The position numbers and the translations under genes were made by a program. The notes under the pieces were generated by a model, which was not told the origin of the DNA, ran no database searches, and saw only the letters and a list, made by a program, of their open reading frames with translations. From Streptomyces sp. ISL-10 (GTDB taxonomy: Bacteria > Actinomycetota > Actinomycetes > Streptomycetales > Streptomycetaceae), in the NCBI RefSeq assembly GCF_018614575.1, contig NZ_JAGGOJ010000014.1, positions 1 through 64,000 of the forward strand: DNA of 64,000 bases. The letters run 5' to 3'. Position 1 is the stretch's first letter. Every line of letters starts with the position of its first letter. This document shows, piece by piece, positions 16,018 to 24,516 of the stretch.

Positions 16018-18072
16018 GTGTCCCAGCCCACCCCCGAGCAGCGCTATGAAGAGCAGCTGCGCGCCGCGCAGGGCAGCGGCGGCATCGTCGAATACCTGCT
16101 CCACCGTGCCAAGCCGCATCTGCCCCCGTGGCTCGCCGGGATCGGGATCGGCCTGGCCTCCCTGCCCGCCCACTACTACTGGTCGGGCAACGCTGCCGCG
16201 ACCGCCGGCCTCACGCTCGCCTCCGTCGCGCTCACCGGTACGACCTGGTGGGCGGGCAAGGCCACGACTGCCCAGCGCCGCCTCCACTCCGCGATCACGG
16301 TCGCCGCGGCCTCCAGCTGGTTCACGGCAGCCGCTATCGCCGGGCCCGACGCCGGCCCCCTGCCCGGCCTGTACTTCATCGGCGCCCCCGCACTCGCTCT
16401 GTCCTGGAACATCCGCCAGATACTGCGCCGCAATCCCGAAGGCGCCGCCAGCGCTGACGGCGGGCTGCTGGAAAAGGTCGGCCTTGCCAAGGCCCAGATC
16501 ACCCGCTCAACCGTGTCCCCGAACAAGGCCACCTTCGACCTGCAGCTGCCCCGCGGCGAACTCACCCAGGACGACGCGAGCAAAGCCCTTCCCCTGCTCG
16601 CCAGCGCCCTGGACGTCTCCAAGAACGCCGTCCGGCTCACCCACGACCCGGACTCCGCCTCCCGCGTCCAGCTCACCGTCGTCCCGCACGACCTCCTCAA
16701 GAACACCGTCCCCTGCCCCGGCCCGTCCCACCCCAGCGGCTCCATCGCCGACCCCGTCCACGTCGGGATCTACGAGGACGGCACCGAGGCCGTCATGTAC
16801 TTCCCCGGCGACCCGAAGGCCGGCCGCAATGCCATGCACCTGCTCGTCATGGGGATGACCGGCTCTGGCAAGTCCGAAGGCGGACTCACCGCCCTGGCGG
16901 AGATACTCACCCGCCGCGACGTGATCGTCTGGGCATCCGATCCTGCCAAGGCCGACCAGACCCTGGGCCCGCTACTCCCCGCGATCGACTGGGCCGCGCT
17001 CGACATGAAGTCGACCAAGGCCATGATCGAGGCCCTCAACGCGGTCATCCCGGCCCGAACCCGCTGGCTCGCCAAGTACGGCTATAAGCAGTGGGAGCCG
17101 GCCTGCGCCAAGACCCAAGCCGACGGCTCCCCCGGCATGTCCTACCTCATCGGCTGGTTCGAGGAAGCCGCCAAGACCATCCGCGAGACCGACGACGACG
17201 TCTTCACCGGCATCGCACAGGAAGCCCGCTCCGCTGGCGTCTCCCTCGTGGTGTCCATGCAGCGCGCCTCTGGCAACCAGGTCTCCACCGACACCCGCGC
17301 CTCCCTCGGCTCCAGCTGGGTCTACGGCCTGCGCAACGACCGCGACGCCACCTTCGCCCTGGACGACGACGTCCTGGACGCTGGCGCCGCCCCGCACGCC
17401 TGGAAGGACAAGAAGCCCGGCTACTGCTACCTGGTCGCCAACGGCATCCCCGAGACCTTCTGGGCCACCCCTGCCCGCTCCTACCTCACCGCCCGCGAAT
17501 ACCTCGACTGGGTCGTCCTCGCCTTCGCCGCGACCCGCTCCACCGGCGACCCCGTCACCGCAGAGGCCGCCGCCAAGGCCGCCGGACGCCTCTACGCCAA
17601 GCGCACCCGCTACCCCGTCCCCGGAACCAAAGACCCCCAGCCCGCGGAGACCGCCATGATCGACCCCGGCCCATACGACCAGGACCTCGACGCCGAGAAC
17701 TTCGACGACCAGGGCCAGGGCAGCCCCGACACGGACAACGACTACGACGAGGACCTGGACGACATCGACCCCGAGGCCGAACTCCCCGAGCCGAGCGGCG
17801 TGATCCAGCTCGCCGAACGTCCCGCCGCCAAGCAGAAGGTCGACCTCACCCCAGCCCAGGCCCGCCAGGCCATGGAACAGATGCTCGACGAGTTCGAGGC
17901 CGAGGGCCGCACCATCGTCCGTCCCTCCGACTTCATGGAGCACTGCGACCGTCACGGCCGCTCCCGCCCCTGGGTCTCCAGCCAGGTCGCCAACTTCGTC
18001 ATGACCGGCCGCCTCGCCGAAACCAGCGAGACCGGCGTCTACCGCATCGTCCGTGAAGACGAAGCCGCCTGA
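16018..18072 (+). CDS. traB: TraB/TraSA-type FtsK-SpoIIIE DNA translocase
   Basis: 684 aa. N-terminal membrane helices (about 38-52, 61-76, 93-110 and 117-132) precede an FtsK/SpoIIIE motor with Walker A GMTGSGKSEGG (about 279-289), Walker B-like DVIVWASDPAK (about 300-310) and SLVVSMQRASGNQVSTDTRA. After an acidic linker, the C-terminal 70 residues form a winged-helix-like domain (ARQAMEQMLDEFEAEGR, then SRPWVSSQVANFVMTGRLAE) of the kind that reads the clt repeats. One such hexameric pump is enough for double-stranded DNA transfer in Streptomyces, so no relaxase is needed. It ends the transfer operon; repeats follow directly. Confidence 0.92.
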   Translation: MSQPTPEQRYEEQLRAAQGSGGIVEYLLHRAKPHLPPWLAGIGIGLASLPAHYYWSGNAAATAGLTLASVALTGTTWWAGKATTAQRRLHSAITVAAASSWFTAAAIAGPDAGPLPGLYFIGAPALALSWNIRQILRRNPEGAASADGGLLEKVGLAKAQITRSTVSPNKATFDLQLPRGELTQDDASKALPLLASALDVSKNAVRLTHDPDSASRVQLTVVPHDLLKNTVPCPGPSHPSGSIADPVHVGIYEDGTEAVMYFPGDPKAGRNAMHLLVMGMTGSGKSEGGLTALAEILTRRDVIVWASDPAKADQTLGPLLPAIDWAALDMKSTKAMIEALNAVIPARTRWLAKYGYKQWEPACAKTQADGSPGMSYLIGWFEEAAKTIRETDDDVFTGIAQEARSAGVSLVVSMQRASGNQVSTDTRASLGSSWVYGLRNDRDATFALDDDVLDAGAAPHAWKDKKPGYCYLVANGIPETFWATPARSYLTAREYLDWVVLAFAATRSTGDPVTAEAAAKAAGRLYAKRTRYPVPGTKDPQPAETAMIDPGPYDQDLDAENFDDQGQGSPDTDNDYDEDLDDIDPEAELPEPSGVIQLAERPAAKQKVDLTPAQARQAMEQMLDEFEAEGRTIVRPSDFMEHCDRHGRSRPWVSSQVANFVMTGRLAETSETGVYRIVREDEAA

Positions 18073-18406
18073 CGGCCCTGACGCGTCGGAAGCGTCTGAC
18101 AGCCCTGACGGCAGCGGCCCCAAACGCACAGGTCATACGTGCGCGCGACCCCCGTCAGACGCGTCTGACGCCGCTTGGCTGACGCCCCTGACGCCCAGCA
18201 GCGGGCAGCCGAACGCCGAGGGTTTCTGGACTTTCTGGACCGCCCTACGCGTGCGCGCGCGTCATGCGCGAACGCCATCGCCAGGGCAGCGCGACGCCAG
18301 GGGTGTCACAGATTTCGCCCGCGGACGTACCTACACGCAGAGGCATTGATCAAGACGGCTCCGAGACGACCTGACACAGCACGACCAGGGAAAGGCCCAG
18401 CACCCA
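18073..18406. repeat. CTGACG repeat cluster with an 18-bp palindrome (candidate clt or ori)
   Basis: Non-coding stretch between traB and the replication gene. From about 18070 to 18210 CTGAC[GA] occurs about eight times in both orientations (for example GCCTGACGGCCCTGACGC, and GGCTGACGCCCCTGACGCC), and CGTCAGACGCGTCTGACG at 18153-18170 is a perfect palindrome. The right part (18210-18406) shows no clear gene. A short ORF crossing it is probably not real. Position after traB suits the cis-acting transfer locus read by the TraB winged helix; replication is the alternative. Confidence 0.6.
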
Positions 18407-20428
18407 GTGACCGAACAGCCGCACGGCGAGTACGGCAACGTCCGCTCTCTGCACACCAAAGCTGACGACCTCGCAGGTTCCCCACCGAACGATATGGATG
18501 CCGAGCAGGCCGCTCTGGGCGCCATGCTCCTGCCCAGTCCCACGTTTGACGCCTTCGCCGAAGTCACCGGGTTCATCGACCCCGATGACTACTACAGGCC
18601 GGCCCACGCCACCATCCACGCCGCGATCGTCGACATGCGCAACAGCGGGCGCCCGATCGACGTCATCACGGTCACGAACTACCTGGAAAAGGCAGGACAC
18701 CTCAACCGGGTGGGCGGCGCAACCTACCTCCACACCCTCGTTCAGGCCGTGCCGACCGCAGCAAATGGTGGCTACTACGCGGAGATCGTCGCGGAGAAGG
18801 CCGCGGAACGCAGACTCATCGAGACCGCCACCCGCACGATGGCGCGGGCTCAGAGCGGCAGCAGCAGCGCCGGACAGATCGCCGCCGACGCCGAGCGGGA
18901 GCTCGCCGAGCTGCGCGACACCCAGAAGTGGCCCGACCCGATCCCTCTCGGCACCCATGGTCCGCTTCCGACGTTCCCCGTCGGTGCCCTGCCGCCATGG
19001 GTTGCTGAGCACGTCGCAGCGGTAGCCGAGTTCACCCAGACTCCGCCGGACCTCGCCGCCACCATGGGCCTGGCCGCGCTCTCCACGGCTGCGGGCGGAC
19101 GCGTGCACGTCCAGGTCCGGCCGGGCTGGACCGAGCAGACGAACCTCTACCTGGTCTGCGCTATGCCCCCGGCCTCCCGCAAGTCCGATGTCTTCGCTGC
19201 GATGACCGCGCCGGTCTACGAGGTCGAGAAGCAGCTACAGGAGGAATCCCGTGCCTCCCGCATCGAGGCCCAGACCGCCAAAGACGCCGCGGAAGCCGAG
19301 GCCGAAGCCCTCATGGCCAAGGCGCGCAAACCTGGCGACGGCATCGACCGCACCGCCCTCGTCGCCGAAGCCTCCGGGGCTCGCATGCTCGCTGACGAGA
19401 TCCATGTCCCGCCGGTCCCTCGGCTCACGGTGTCCGGCGACATCACCCCCGAACCGCTCGCCCAGCAACTCGCCGTACACCGCTGCCTCGCGGCGCTCTC
19501 GCCCGAAGGCGACCTGTTCGACATCATCGCCGGCCGCTACAGCGCCAAGCCCAACCTCGGCGTCTTCCTCCAGGCCCACAAGGGCGAGCGACTGCAGACC
19601 GACCGCATCACCCGCGAACAGCCCTCTGTCGACAAACCCGCGCTCACCATCGGTGTCACGCCGCAACCCGCCGTCCTGCAGGACCTCGCCGACGCACACG
19701 GCGCCCGCGACCGGGGCCTGCTCGCCCGATTCCTATTCGCCCTGCCGGCCTCGAATCTCGGTTACCGCAAGACCCGCACCGCCCCCGTCCCCGAGCCCGT
19801 CGCTCAGCAGTACAGCAATCGCCTCGCAAGCCTCCTGCTTACTCTTTACGCCCTTCCCGAGCCCGTGACCGTGCCCATGTCAGCGCAGGCCGATCACGCT
19901 ATCGAGAGGCTGCAGGAGGAACTCGAGGCCTCGCTTCGCCCCGAACAGCGGCTCTCCCACCTCCTCGACTGGGCGGGCAAGTGGGTCGGTGCCACCGCCC
20001 GCGTCGCCGCACTCCTCCACCTCGGTGACCACGTCGGCTCCGATACCTGGGGCCGTCCCGTGGGCGAAGAGGCAGTCACCCGTGCTGCCGAGATCACCCG
20101 CTACTACACCGACCATGCTCTGGCCGTCTTTGACCTCATCGGCTCCGACCCTGCCACGGAAGCCGCGCAGACCATCCTCGACTGGCTCCGCCGGCCCAAG
20201 GCCGACGGCACCTGGCGCACCGCCATCAAGCGCCGCGACGCCGTCGCAGCCTCCCGCCGCTTCCGCACCGTCGCCCAGGTCGAGCCCGCCCTCGCGCTCC
20301 TCGAATCTCACGGCTACCTCCGCGCCGACGAACCGACGAAGACCGGTCAGCCCTGGCGCCCGCCCACGGCTACGTACCGTGTCCACCCCTCCCTCCACTC
20401 CTCTGAGGGCGGTTCCGATGGCCGCTAA
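18407..20428 (+). CDS. DnaB_N-DUF3987-like replication protein
   Basis: 673 aa. Residues about 27-150 are a DnaB-helicase N-terminal domain (DMDAEQAALGAMLLPSPTF, GRPIDVITVTNYLEKAG, GGATYLHTLVQAVPTAANGG). From about 190 it follows DUF3987/YfjI-type proteins (LPPWVAEHVAAVAEFTQTPP, LAALSTAAGGRVHVQ, LYLVCAMPPASRKSDVF), the last being a degenerate P-loop without the usual GxGKS. The C-terminal 100 residues look winged-helix-like (TILDWLRRPKADGTWRTAIK). DUF3987 proteins occur in prophages and plasmids near replication genes. No RepSA, RepAM or Prim-Pol is seen in the element, so this is the likely replication factor. GTG start 18407; repeat arrays flank it on both sides. Confidence 0.8.
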   Translation: MTEQPHGEYGNVRSLHTKADDLAGSPPNDMDAEQAALGAMLLPSPTFDAFAEVTGFIDPDDYYRPAHATIHAAIVDMRNSGRPIDVITVTNYLEKAGHLNRVGGATYLHTLVQAVPTAANGGYYAEIVAEKAAERRLIETATRTMARAQSGSSSAGQIAADAERELAELRDTQKWPDPIPLGTHGPLPTFPVGALPPWVAEHVAAVAEFTQTPPDLAATMGLAALSTAAGGRVHVQVRPGWTEQTNLYLVCAMPPASRKSDVFAAMTAPVYEVEKQLQEESRASRIEAQTAKDAAEAEAEALMAKARKPGDGIDRTALVAEASGARMLADEIHVPPVPRLTVSGDITPEPLAQQLAVHRCLAALSPEGDLFDIIAGRYSAKPNLGVFLQAHKGERLQTDRITREQPSVDKPALTIGVTPQPAVLQDLADAHGARDRGLLARFLFALPASNLGYRKTRTAPVPEPVAQQYSNRLASLLLTLYALPEPVTVPMSAQADHAIERLQEELEASLRPEQRLSHLLDWAGKWVGATARVAALLHLGDHVGSDTWGRPVGEEAVTRAAEITRYYTDHALAVFDLIGSDPATEAAQTILDWLRRPKADGTWRTAIKRRDAVAASRRFRTVAQVEPALALLESHGYLRADEPTKTGQPWRPPTATYRVHPSLHSSEGGSDGR

Positions 20429-20430
20429 CC

Positions 20431-20602
20431 GTCAGCAACGTCAGCAGAAGTCGCCGACCAGCGAGAACACCTGGGGACGGGGAGTCAGCAAGTGTCAGCA
20501 ACGTCAGCAGAAGTACCAGCTTTCGCTGACGCTGCTGACGCCCGCTGACAGCAGTCAGCGCACCAAGGCTGCAGGTAGACGACTTCTGCTGACGTTGCTG
20601 AC
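20431..20602. repeat. GTCAGCA iteron array (candidate replication origin)
   Basis: A 21-bp unit made of two GTCAGCA-like words occurs twice direct (20431-20451 and 20494-20514) and once in perfect inversion (20582-20602), with extra single words GTCAGCA (20484-20490), GCTGAC (20525-20530, 20534-20539, 20544-20549) and GTCAGC (20554-20559). Units start immediately after the replication gene stop. This density and symmetry is typical of Rep-binding iterons. About 90 bp without evident features follow before the next gene. Confidence 0.75.
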
Positions 20603-20693
20603 ACCTTCCGGCCCTGGCCCTCGGCCGCCGCCTGGCCGCTCACGCTCCGCGCACAACGCCCATCGGCCGAAACCGCCCCTTGGAGTCCCTGCC

Positions 20694-20876
20694 ATGCGAA
20701 TCCGCCTCCACGGCACCGAACTCGAATGCCTCCATACGGCCCAACAGCTCGCGAGCGTGCTGGACGTCCTCGACACCAGCCAGCCCTACCCCGACCGACC
20801 GCCCAGCCGCCTCGTACGGCACTACCTCACCGTCGCCACGCCCATCGACAACTCGCAGATCTCCAAGGGGGACTGA
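20694..20876 (+). CDS. Small AICE protein upstream of xis
   Basis: 60 aa, MRIRLHGTELECLHTAQQLA, then a helix SVLDVLDTSQPYPD and VRHYLTVATPI. Start at ATG 20694 after TTGGAG (20680-20685). It resembles short proteins often found just before xis in AICEs, with an N-terminal strand and amphipathic helix; function unknown. No membrane segment or cysteine motif. Confidence 0.65.
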   Translation: MRIRLHGTELECLHTAQQLASVLDVLDTSQPYPDRPPSRLVRHYLTVATPIDNSQISKGD

Positions 20877-20881
20877 TCGCC

Positions 20882-21073
20882 TTGCGCCGAGAACCTCACA
20901 TGAAGCTCGCCGACGTCCTGGACGAACTCGGCATGTCCCGTGCCGCCTTCTATCGCATGCGCGCCCGCGGCCAGTCCCCCAAGTGCCTCAAGCTCCCCAA
21001 CGGCCAGCTCCGCTTCCGCCGCGCCGACTTCGAGAAGTGGCTCAACGATTTGGAGGAGGAACCCACTTGCTGA
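20882..21073 (+). CDS. xis: Excisionase (MerR/AlpA-type helix-turn-helix)
   Basis: About 63 aa. The core MKLADVLDELGMSRAAFYRM, then GQSPKCLKLPNGQLRFRRAD and FEKWLNDL is the winged MerR-like DNA-binding fold of AICE excisionases, which bend the att site and drive Int to excision. The TTG at 20882 has AAGGGGG 10-17 bp upstream; the ATG at 20900 is the alternative start and gives a 57-aa protein of usual size. Its end overlaps the int start, so both are made together. Confidence 0.85.
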   Translation: MRREPHMKLADVLDELGMSRAAFYRMRARGQSPKCLKLPNGQLRFRRADFEKWLNDLEEEPTC

Positions 21074-22461
21074 CGTACGACGTAGAGATCTGGAGCATCA
21101 GAGAGCGGAAGGGACGCGCCAAGCCGTTTGAGCTCCGCTGGAGGACCGAGAATCAGCCCCACTCCAAGAGCTACAGGACCAAGGCCCAAGCCGACGGACG
21201 GCGGGCACAGCTGCTGAGGGCGCTCAACAAGCGCGAGCAGTTCGACGTCGACACCGGCCTGCCCGCCACCGAGCTGGCAGCGCTCAACTCACCTACGTGG
21301 TACGAGCACGCCCTCGCTTACGCCCTCATGAAGTGGCCGAAGGCTGCGGCAAAGCATCGCGCTGGAATCAGCGAGGGCCTTGCTGTCGCCACCCCTGCAT
21401 TCGTCACGTCCGACCGCGGTGCCCCTGATTCAAAGACCCTTCGCACCGCGCTGCACTCATGGGCCTTCCGTATGGCTCGAACGCCCGACGGAAGGTGGGC
21501 GTCACGTAGCGAGGTCGAAGCCATGCCGGAAGAGATCGCCCAGGCGTTGACCTGGCTCTCCAAGCACTCCATAAAGGTTCGGGAGGCGGCCAAACCGGAG
21601 CACCTTCGCAAGGCGCTCGAGGCCTTGTCGATCAAGGTGAACGGCGAACCCGCGGCCGACAACACCTTTCTGAGAAAGCGTTCCGTGTTGAGCAACGCTC
21701 TCAAGTACGCGGTCGAGCGAGGCCACCTGGACTTCCATCCCCTGCCACGGGTCGACTGGGCACCTCCCGCAACTGACGACGAAGTGGACTTCCGCTACGT
21801 CCCCAACCCACGGCAGGCTCGCGGCCTGATCGGCGCTGTGAGGGCGCAGGGCCCTCGCGGGGAGCATCTTGAAGCCTTCTTCGGCTGCTTCTACTACGCG
21901 GCCATGCGTCCAGGCGAGATCGCCTCGCTCAAGGACACCGACTGCGTCCTCCCCAGCGAGGTGGATGCAGATGCCTGGGGTGAGCTGATCCTGGAAGAGA
22001 GTCGTCCCGAAGTAGGTGCTGGCTGGACAGACGACGGGAGCTCGTATGAGCAGCGAGGACTGAAACGCCGAGCCAGGGGAGCTACTCGCACTGTGCCGAT
22101 CCCTCCCGTTCTCGTGAAGATGATCCGTGATCACAGGGAGAAGTACGGCATAGCAGACGATGGCAGGCTCTTTCGCGCCGCCCGAGGTGGCCGGGTACGG
22201 TCCACCGAATACTCCGAGCTCTGGGATGCAGCCCGTGGAATAGCCCTAACTCCGGCTGAAGCACGGACGCCGCTCGCAGACGTCCCATACTCGCTTCGAC
22301 ATGCAGGCATCTCGCTCTGGATCAAGGCAGGCGTTGACCCTGCCGAAGTAGCACGCCGAGCGGGCCACAGCCTGGCCGTCCTATACCGCTTCTACGCCAG
22401 GCTGCTGCGTGGCCAGCAGGGCCGAGCCAACGAATTGATCGCCAAAGAGCTCGAGCGATGA
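21067..22461 (+). CDS. int: Tyrosine recombinase/integrase
   Basis: 464 aa from the TTG at 21067, chosen for GGAGG (21053-21058) and the overlap with xis. The N-terminal SAM-like core-binding domain precedes the catalytic domain with R281 (AAMRPGEIASL), R411 (box II, YSLRHAG, with Tyr in place of the first His, as is common in actinobacterial integrases), H434 (AGHSLAVL) and nucleophile Y443 (YRFYARL). The set is complete, so activity is expected. It recombines attP with the tRNA-Ser attB. Unlike most AICEs, about 2.8 kb of extra genes separate it from the att site. Confidence 0.93.
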   Translation: MLTYDVEIWSIRERKGRAKPFELRWRTENQPHSKSYRTKAQADGRRAQLLRALNKREQFDVDTGLPATELAALNSPTWYEHALAYALMKWPKAAAKHRAGISEGLAVATPAFVTSDRGAPDSKTLRTALHSWAFRMARTPDGRWASRSEVEAMPEEIAQALTWLSKHSIKVREAAKPEHLRKALEALSIKVNGEPAADNTFLRKRSVLSNALKYAVERGHLDFHPLPRVDWAPPATDDEVDFRYVPNPRQARGLIGAVRAQGPRGEHLEAFFGCFYYAAMRPGEIASLKDTDCVLPSEVDADAWGELILEESRPEVGAGWTDDGSSYEQRGLKRRARGATRTVPIPPVLVKMIRDHREKYGIADDGRLFRAARGGRVRSTEYSELWDAARGIALTPAEARTPLADVPYSLRHAGISLWIKAGVDPAEVARRAGHSLAVLYRFYARLLRGQQGRANELIAKELER

Positions 22462-22597
22462 CGCTGCCTGCAGCTGCACAGGTCGTGAACACCACTCAGA
22501 AGTGGGACTGATGCCCGATCGATCGGCGGCGCACCCCTGCCCTTGGTAGCGTCACCATAAGCGCATGTAAGTTCGATTTTGAGCTGCAGGAAGGCGG

Positions 22598-22626
22598 TTG
22601 ACGTCATGTGGGATTGCTGCGAAAAT
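22598..22626 (+). promoter_or_regulatory. Promoter, probably giving a leaderless transcript
   Basis: TTGACG (22598-22603) and GAAAAT (22621-22626) with a 17-bp spacer. Initiation about 7 bases downstream would fall on the ATG at 22634, and no ribosome binding site is visible before that ATG, so a leaderless mRNA is likely. Confidence 0.55.
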
Positions 22627-22633
22627 TTCAGCC

Positions 22634-23287
22634 ATGAACCCACAGTCGTGGCTCGACGCATTTGTGCAGCGCAATGTGGTGGACCTGGCGCGGATGCGCG
22701 AGTACTGCGAACAGGGCCTCGCTCAGGCCATGGTGCCGGAGCGCAAGAAGCGGCCGCGGCCGACCTCTATCCAGGGGGCCGTTGTCGCGATGGATATGAG
22801 GGACCGCGTACTGCTCGCGGCGGAGAACCCCGTCTTCCAGTCAGGCAGATTCAGGCTGGTCCCCCGCCCCAATCGCTCCGTGTGCCTGGTGGAGAAGGCG
22901 ACTGGCATCGAGGTTCGTGTCCGCAAGATCCACGAATCGCCGGCGCTCGACCGGTCGATCTACACGAAGCCGGACGTACATCAGCCTATGATCTTCGATC
23001 CGGCAGGGGACACCCTTGGGCCAGGACTGACGCCCGTCCTAGTGTGGTGTATCGATCAGAGCGACCTGCTGAGCGACTTCCGTGCAGTGATCGTGGACAA
23101 TCTCGACGAGCTGCAACGCTCGCCTATGGTGGTCTGCGCCTCTGCCGAGGTGCCTCCGCTTGCGACGCTGAAGGGTGTGGTCGGAACGGCTGCCTCCAGT
23201 GCGCCGAAGGACGACTTCGACGACCTGGTGGAGCCCCGGCGGCCTCTCAGGGCCGACGGAACGGGAGACGCGCCACCACAGGCATAG
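22634..23287 (+). CDS. Hypothetical partner of the ImmA/IrrE protein
   Basis: 217 aa, MNPQSWLDAFVQRNVVDLAR. The middle is beta-rich (VVAMDMRDRVLLAAENPVFQ, RFRLVPRPNRSVCLVEKATG, PVLVWCIDQSDLLSDF), and the C-terminal 30 residues are disordered and acidic. No catalytic motif recognised. It is separated by 33 bp from the XRE-ImmA/IrrE gene and probably shares its transcript. From memory, short genes of this kind often precede such metallopeptidase regulators, where one protein is the target or sensor of the other. That role here is inference. Confidence 0.65.
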   Translation: MNPQSWLDAFVQRNVVDLARMREYCEQGLAQAMVPERKKRPRPTSIQGAVVAMDMRDRVLLAAENPVFQSGRFRLVPRPNRSVCLVEKATGIEVRVRKIHESPALDRSIYTKPDVHQPMIFDPAGDTLGPGLTPVLVWCIDQSDLLSDFRAVIVDNLDELQRSPMVVCASAEVPPLATLKGVVGTAASSAPKDDFDDLVEPRRPLRADGTGDAPPQA

Positions 23288-23320
23288 GCCCGACGAGGAA
23301 CGTGATGGAGATGGGTTGCT

Positions 23321-24481
23321 GTGGCTGACACGATCGCCGTCTACGGACACCGCGTCCGCCAGGCGCGGACCATCCGCCACAGCCCCATCAAGCCGCTCGC
23401 AGGGCTGCTAGACATCTCGCCATCCGCGTGGACAGCGTTGGAGCGCTCGACGACAACAGACATGCCACGGATGCGGCTGAGGATGTTGGCGACGCGGCTG
23501 CAGTTCCCCATGGAGTTCTTCCTCCAGCCGCCGGGTCTTCCCATCCACCGGGGCTCGCTCCTCTTCCGGGCCAAGAAGTCGATCAAAGCGGCCCAGGTGG
23601 ACGCTCTCACGACGTTCTCAGAGATGAGCGCAGAGCTCTTGGCGTCTCTTGGTGAACATGCCACCCAGCCACCCCTGCGGTTGCCTACGTCACTGCGGCC
23701 GGGAATCACGCCGGAAGAAGCCGCTCGACAGACACGCCACGCCCTTGACGTCGCGGAAGATGAGCCGATCGGACACGTGACCCACGCCCTAGAGCGCGCT
23801 GGCGTGCCGATCGTGGTTGCAGACGTGGACATGCCTGACGCTAAGCACGACGCCTTCTCCGTCTGGGCCGGCGACTTCCACGAGCAGCCACTCGTCGTGG
23901 CGAGGCCAGTCAACTCGTGGGAACGCACTCGGTGGTCAATTGCCCACGAAGCCGGTCACCTTGCACTCCACCGCGGAACCGCCGGTGAGGTGGACGAGGA
24001 AGAGGCCAACCGATTCGCTAACGAGTTCCTCCTGCCAGCAGCAATGCTGCGGGAGGAGTGGCCCACTGCTGTGACGCTCACATCGCTAATGCCTCTGAAG
24101 CAGCGGTGGCAGATGTCGTTGGCGTCCCTGATCGTTCACGGCAAGAACCAAGGGTTGATCGAGGCCGACCGCGCTGCCGGTCTGTTCAAGCAGCTCTCAG
24201 CACGACGCGACCCAACCACAGGGGTTACTTGGCGAGTACAGGAGCCAGGTTGGGCGGACCAAGAGCCCGAACGCCCAAGACTCTTGACGGTTATGGCCGA
24301 GCGAGGACTGGGCCGCCGAGCCACGCCTGAGCTGTTCTCGAGCCTTACTGGCGGCTGGGCAGTGGACCTCATGGAACAGGTGGTGTCTGGGCAGCGGGAG
24401 GCCCCGGCCGTGGTCCAAGAGCAAGCACGCACGGCGGTCTCAGCTCTCCCCGGGAACGTGGTGGAACTTCGAAGGGCATAG
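23321..24481 (+). CDS. XRE regulator fused to ImmA/IrrE metallopeptidase
   Basis: 386 aa, GTG start 23321. A helix-turn-helix (about 8-60: YGHRVRQARTIRHSPIKPLA, ISPSAWTALE) is followed by an ImmA/IrrE-type zinc peptidase with SIAHEAGHLALHRG (H209-E210...H213), the third-ligand region EEEANRFANEFLLP, and a C-terminal domain with VTWRVQEPGW. Such proteins cleave a partner repressor under stress: ImmA cleaves ImmR in ICEBs1 to induce excision, and IrrE/PprI acts on DdrO. In this element it sits between int and attR, well placed to sense damage and derepress excision or guard host survival. Confidence 0.85.
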   Translation: MADTIAVYGHRVRQARTIRHSPIKPLAGLLDISPSAWTALERSTTTDMPRMRLRMLATRLQFPMEFFLQPPGLPIHRGSLLFRAKKSIKAAQVDALTTFSEMSAELLASLGEHATQPPLRLPTSLRPGITPEEAARQTRHALDVAEDEPIGHVTHALERAGVPIVVADVDMPDAKHDAFSVWAGDFHEQPLVVARPVNSWERTRWSIAHEAGHLALHRGTAGEVDEEEANRFANEFLLPAAMLREEWPTAVTLTSLMPLKQRWQMSLASLIVHGKNQGLIEADRAAGLFKQLSARRDPTTGVTWRVQEPGWADQEPERPRLLTVMAERGLGRRATPELFSSLTGGWAVDLMEQVVSGQREAPAVVQEQARTAVSALPGNVVELRRA

Positions 24482-24516
24482 TCCCTTCGGGTGCTATCCC
24501 CAGCCAGACTCTGCAC

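Noticed and set aside
18053..18349. 98-aa frame overlapping the traB end
   Set aside because: Consists mostly of the translated CTGACG repeats; no ribosome site.
18073..20602. CRISPR array
   Set aside because: Repeats are short, in both orientations and unevenly spaced; no spacers of regular length or cas genes.
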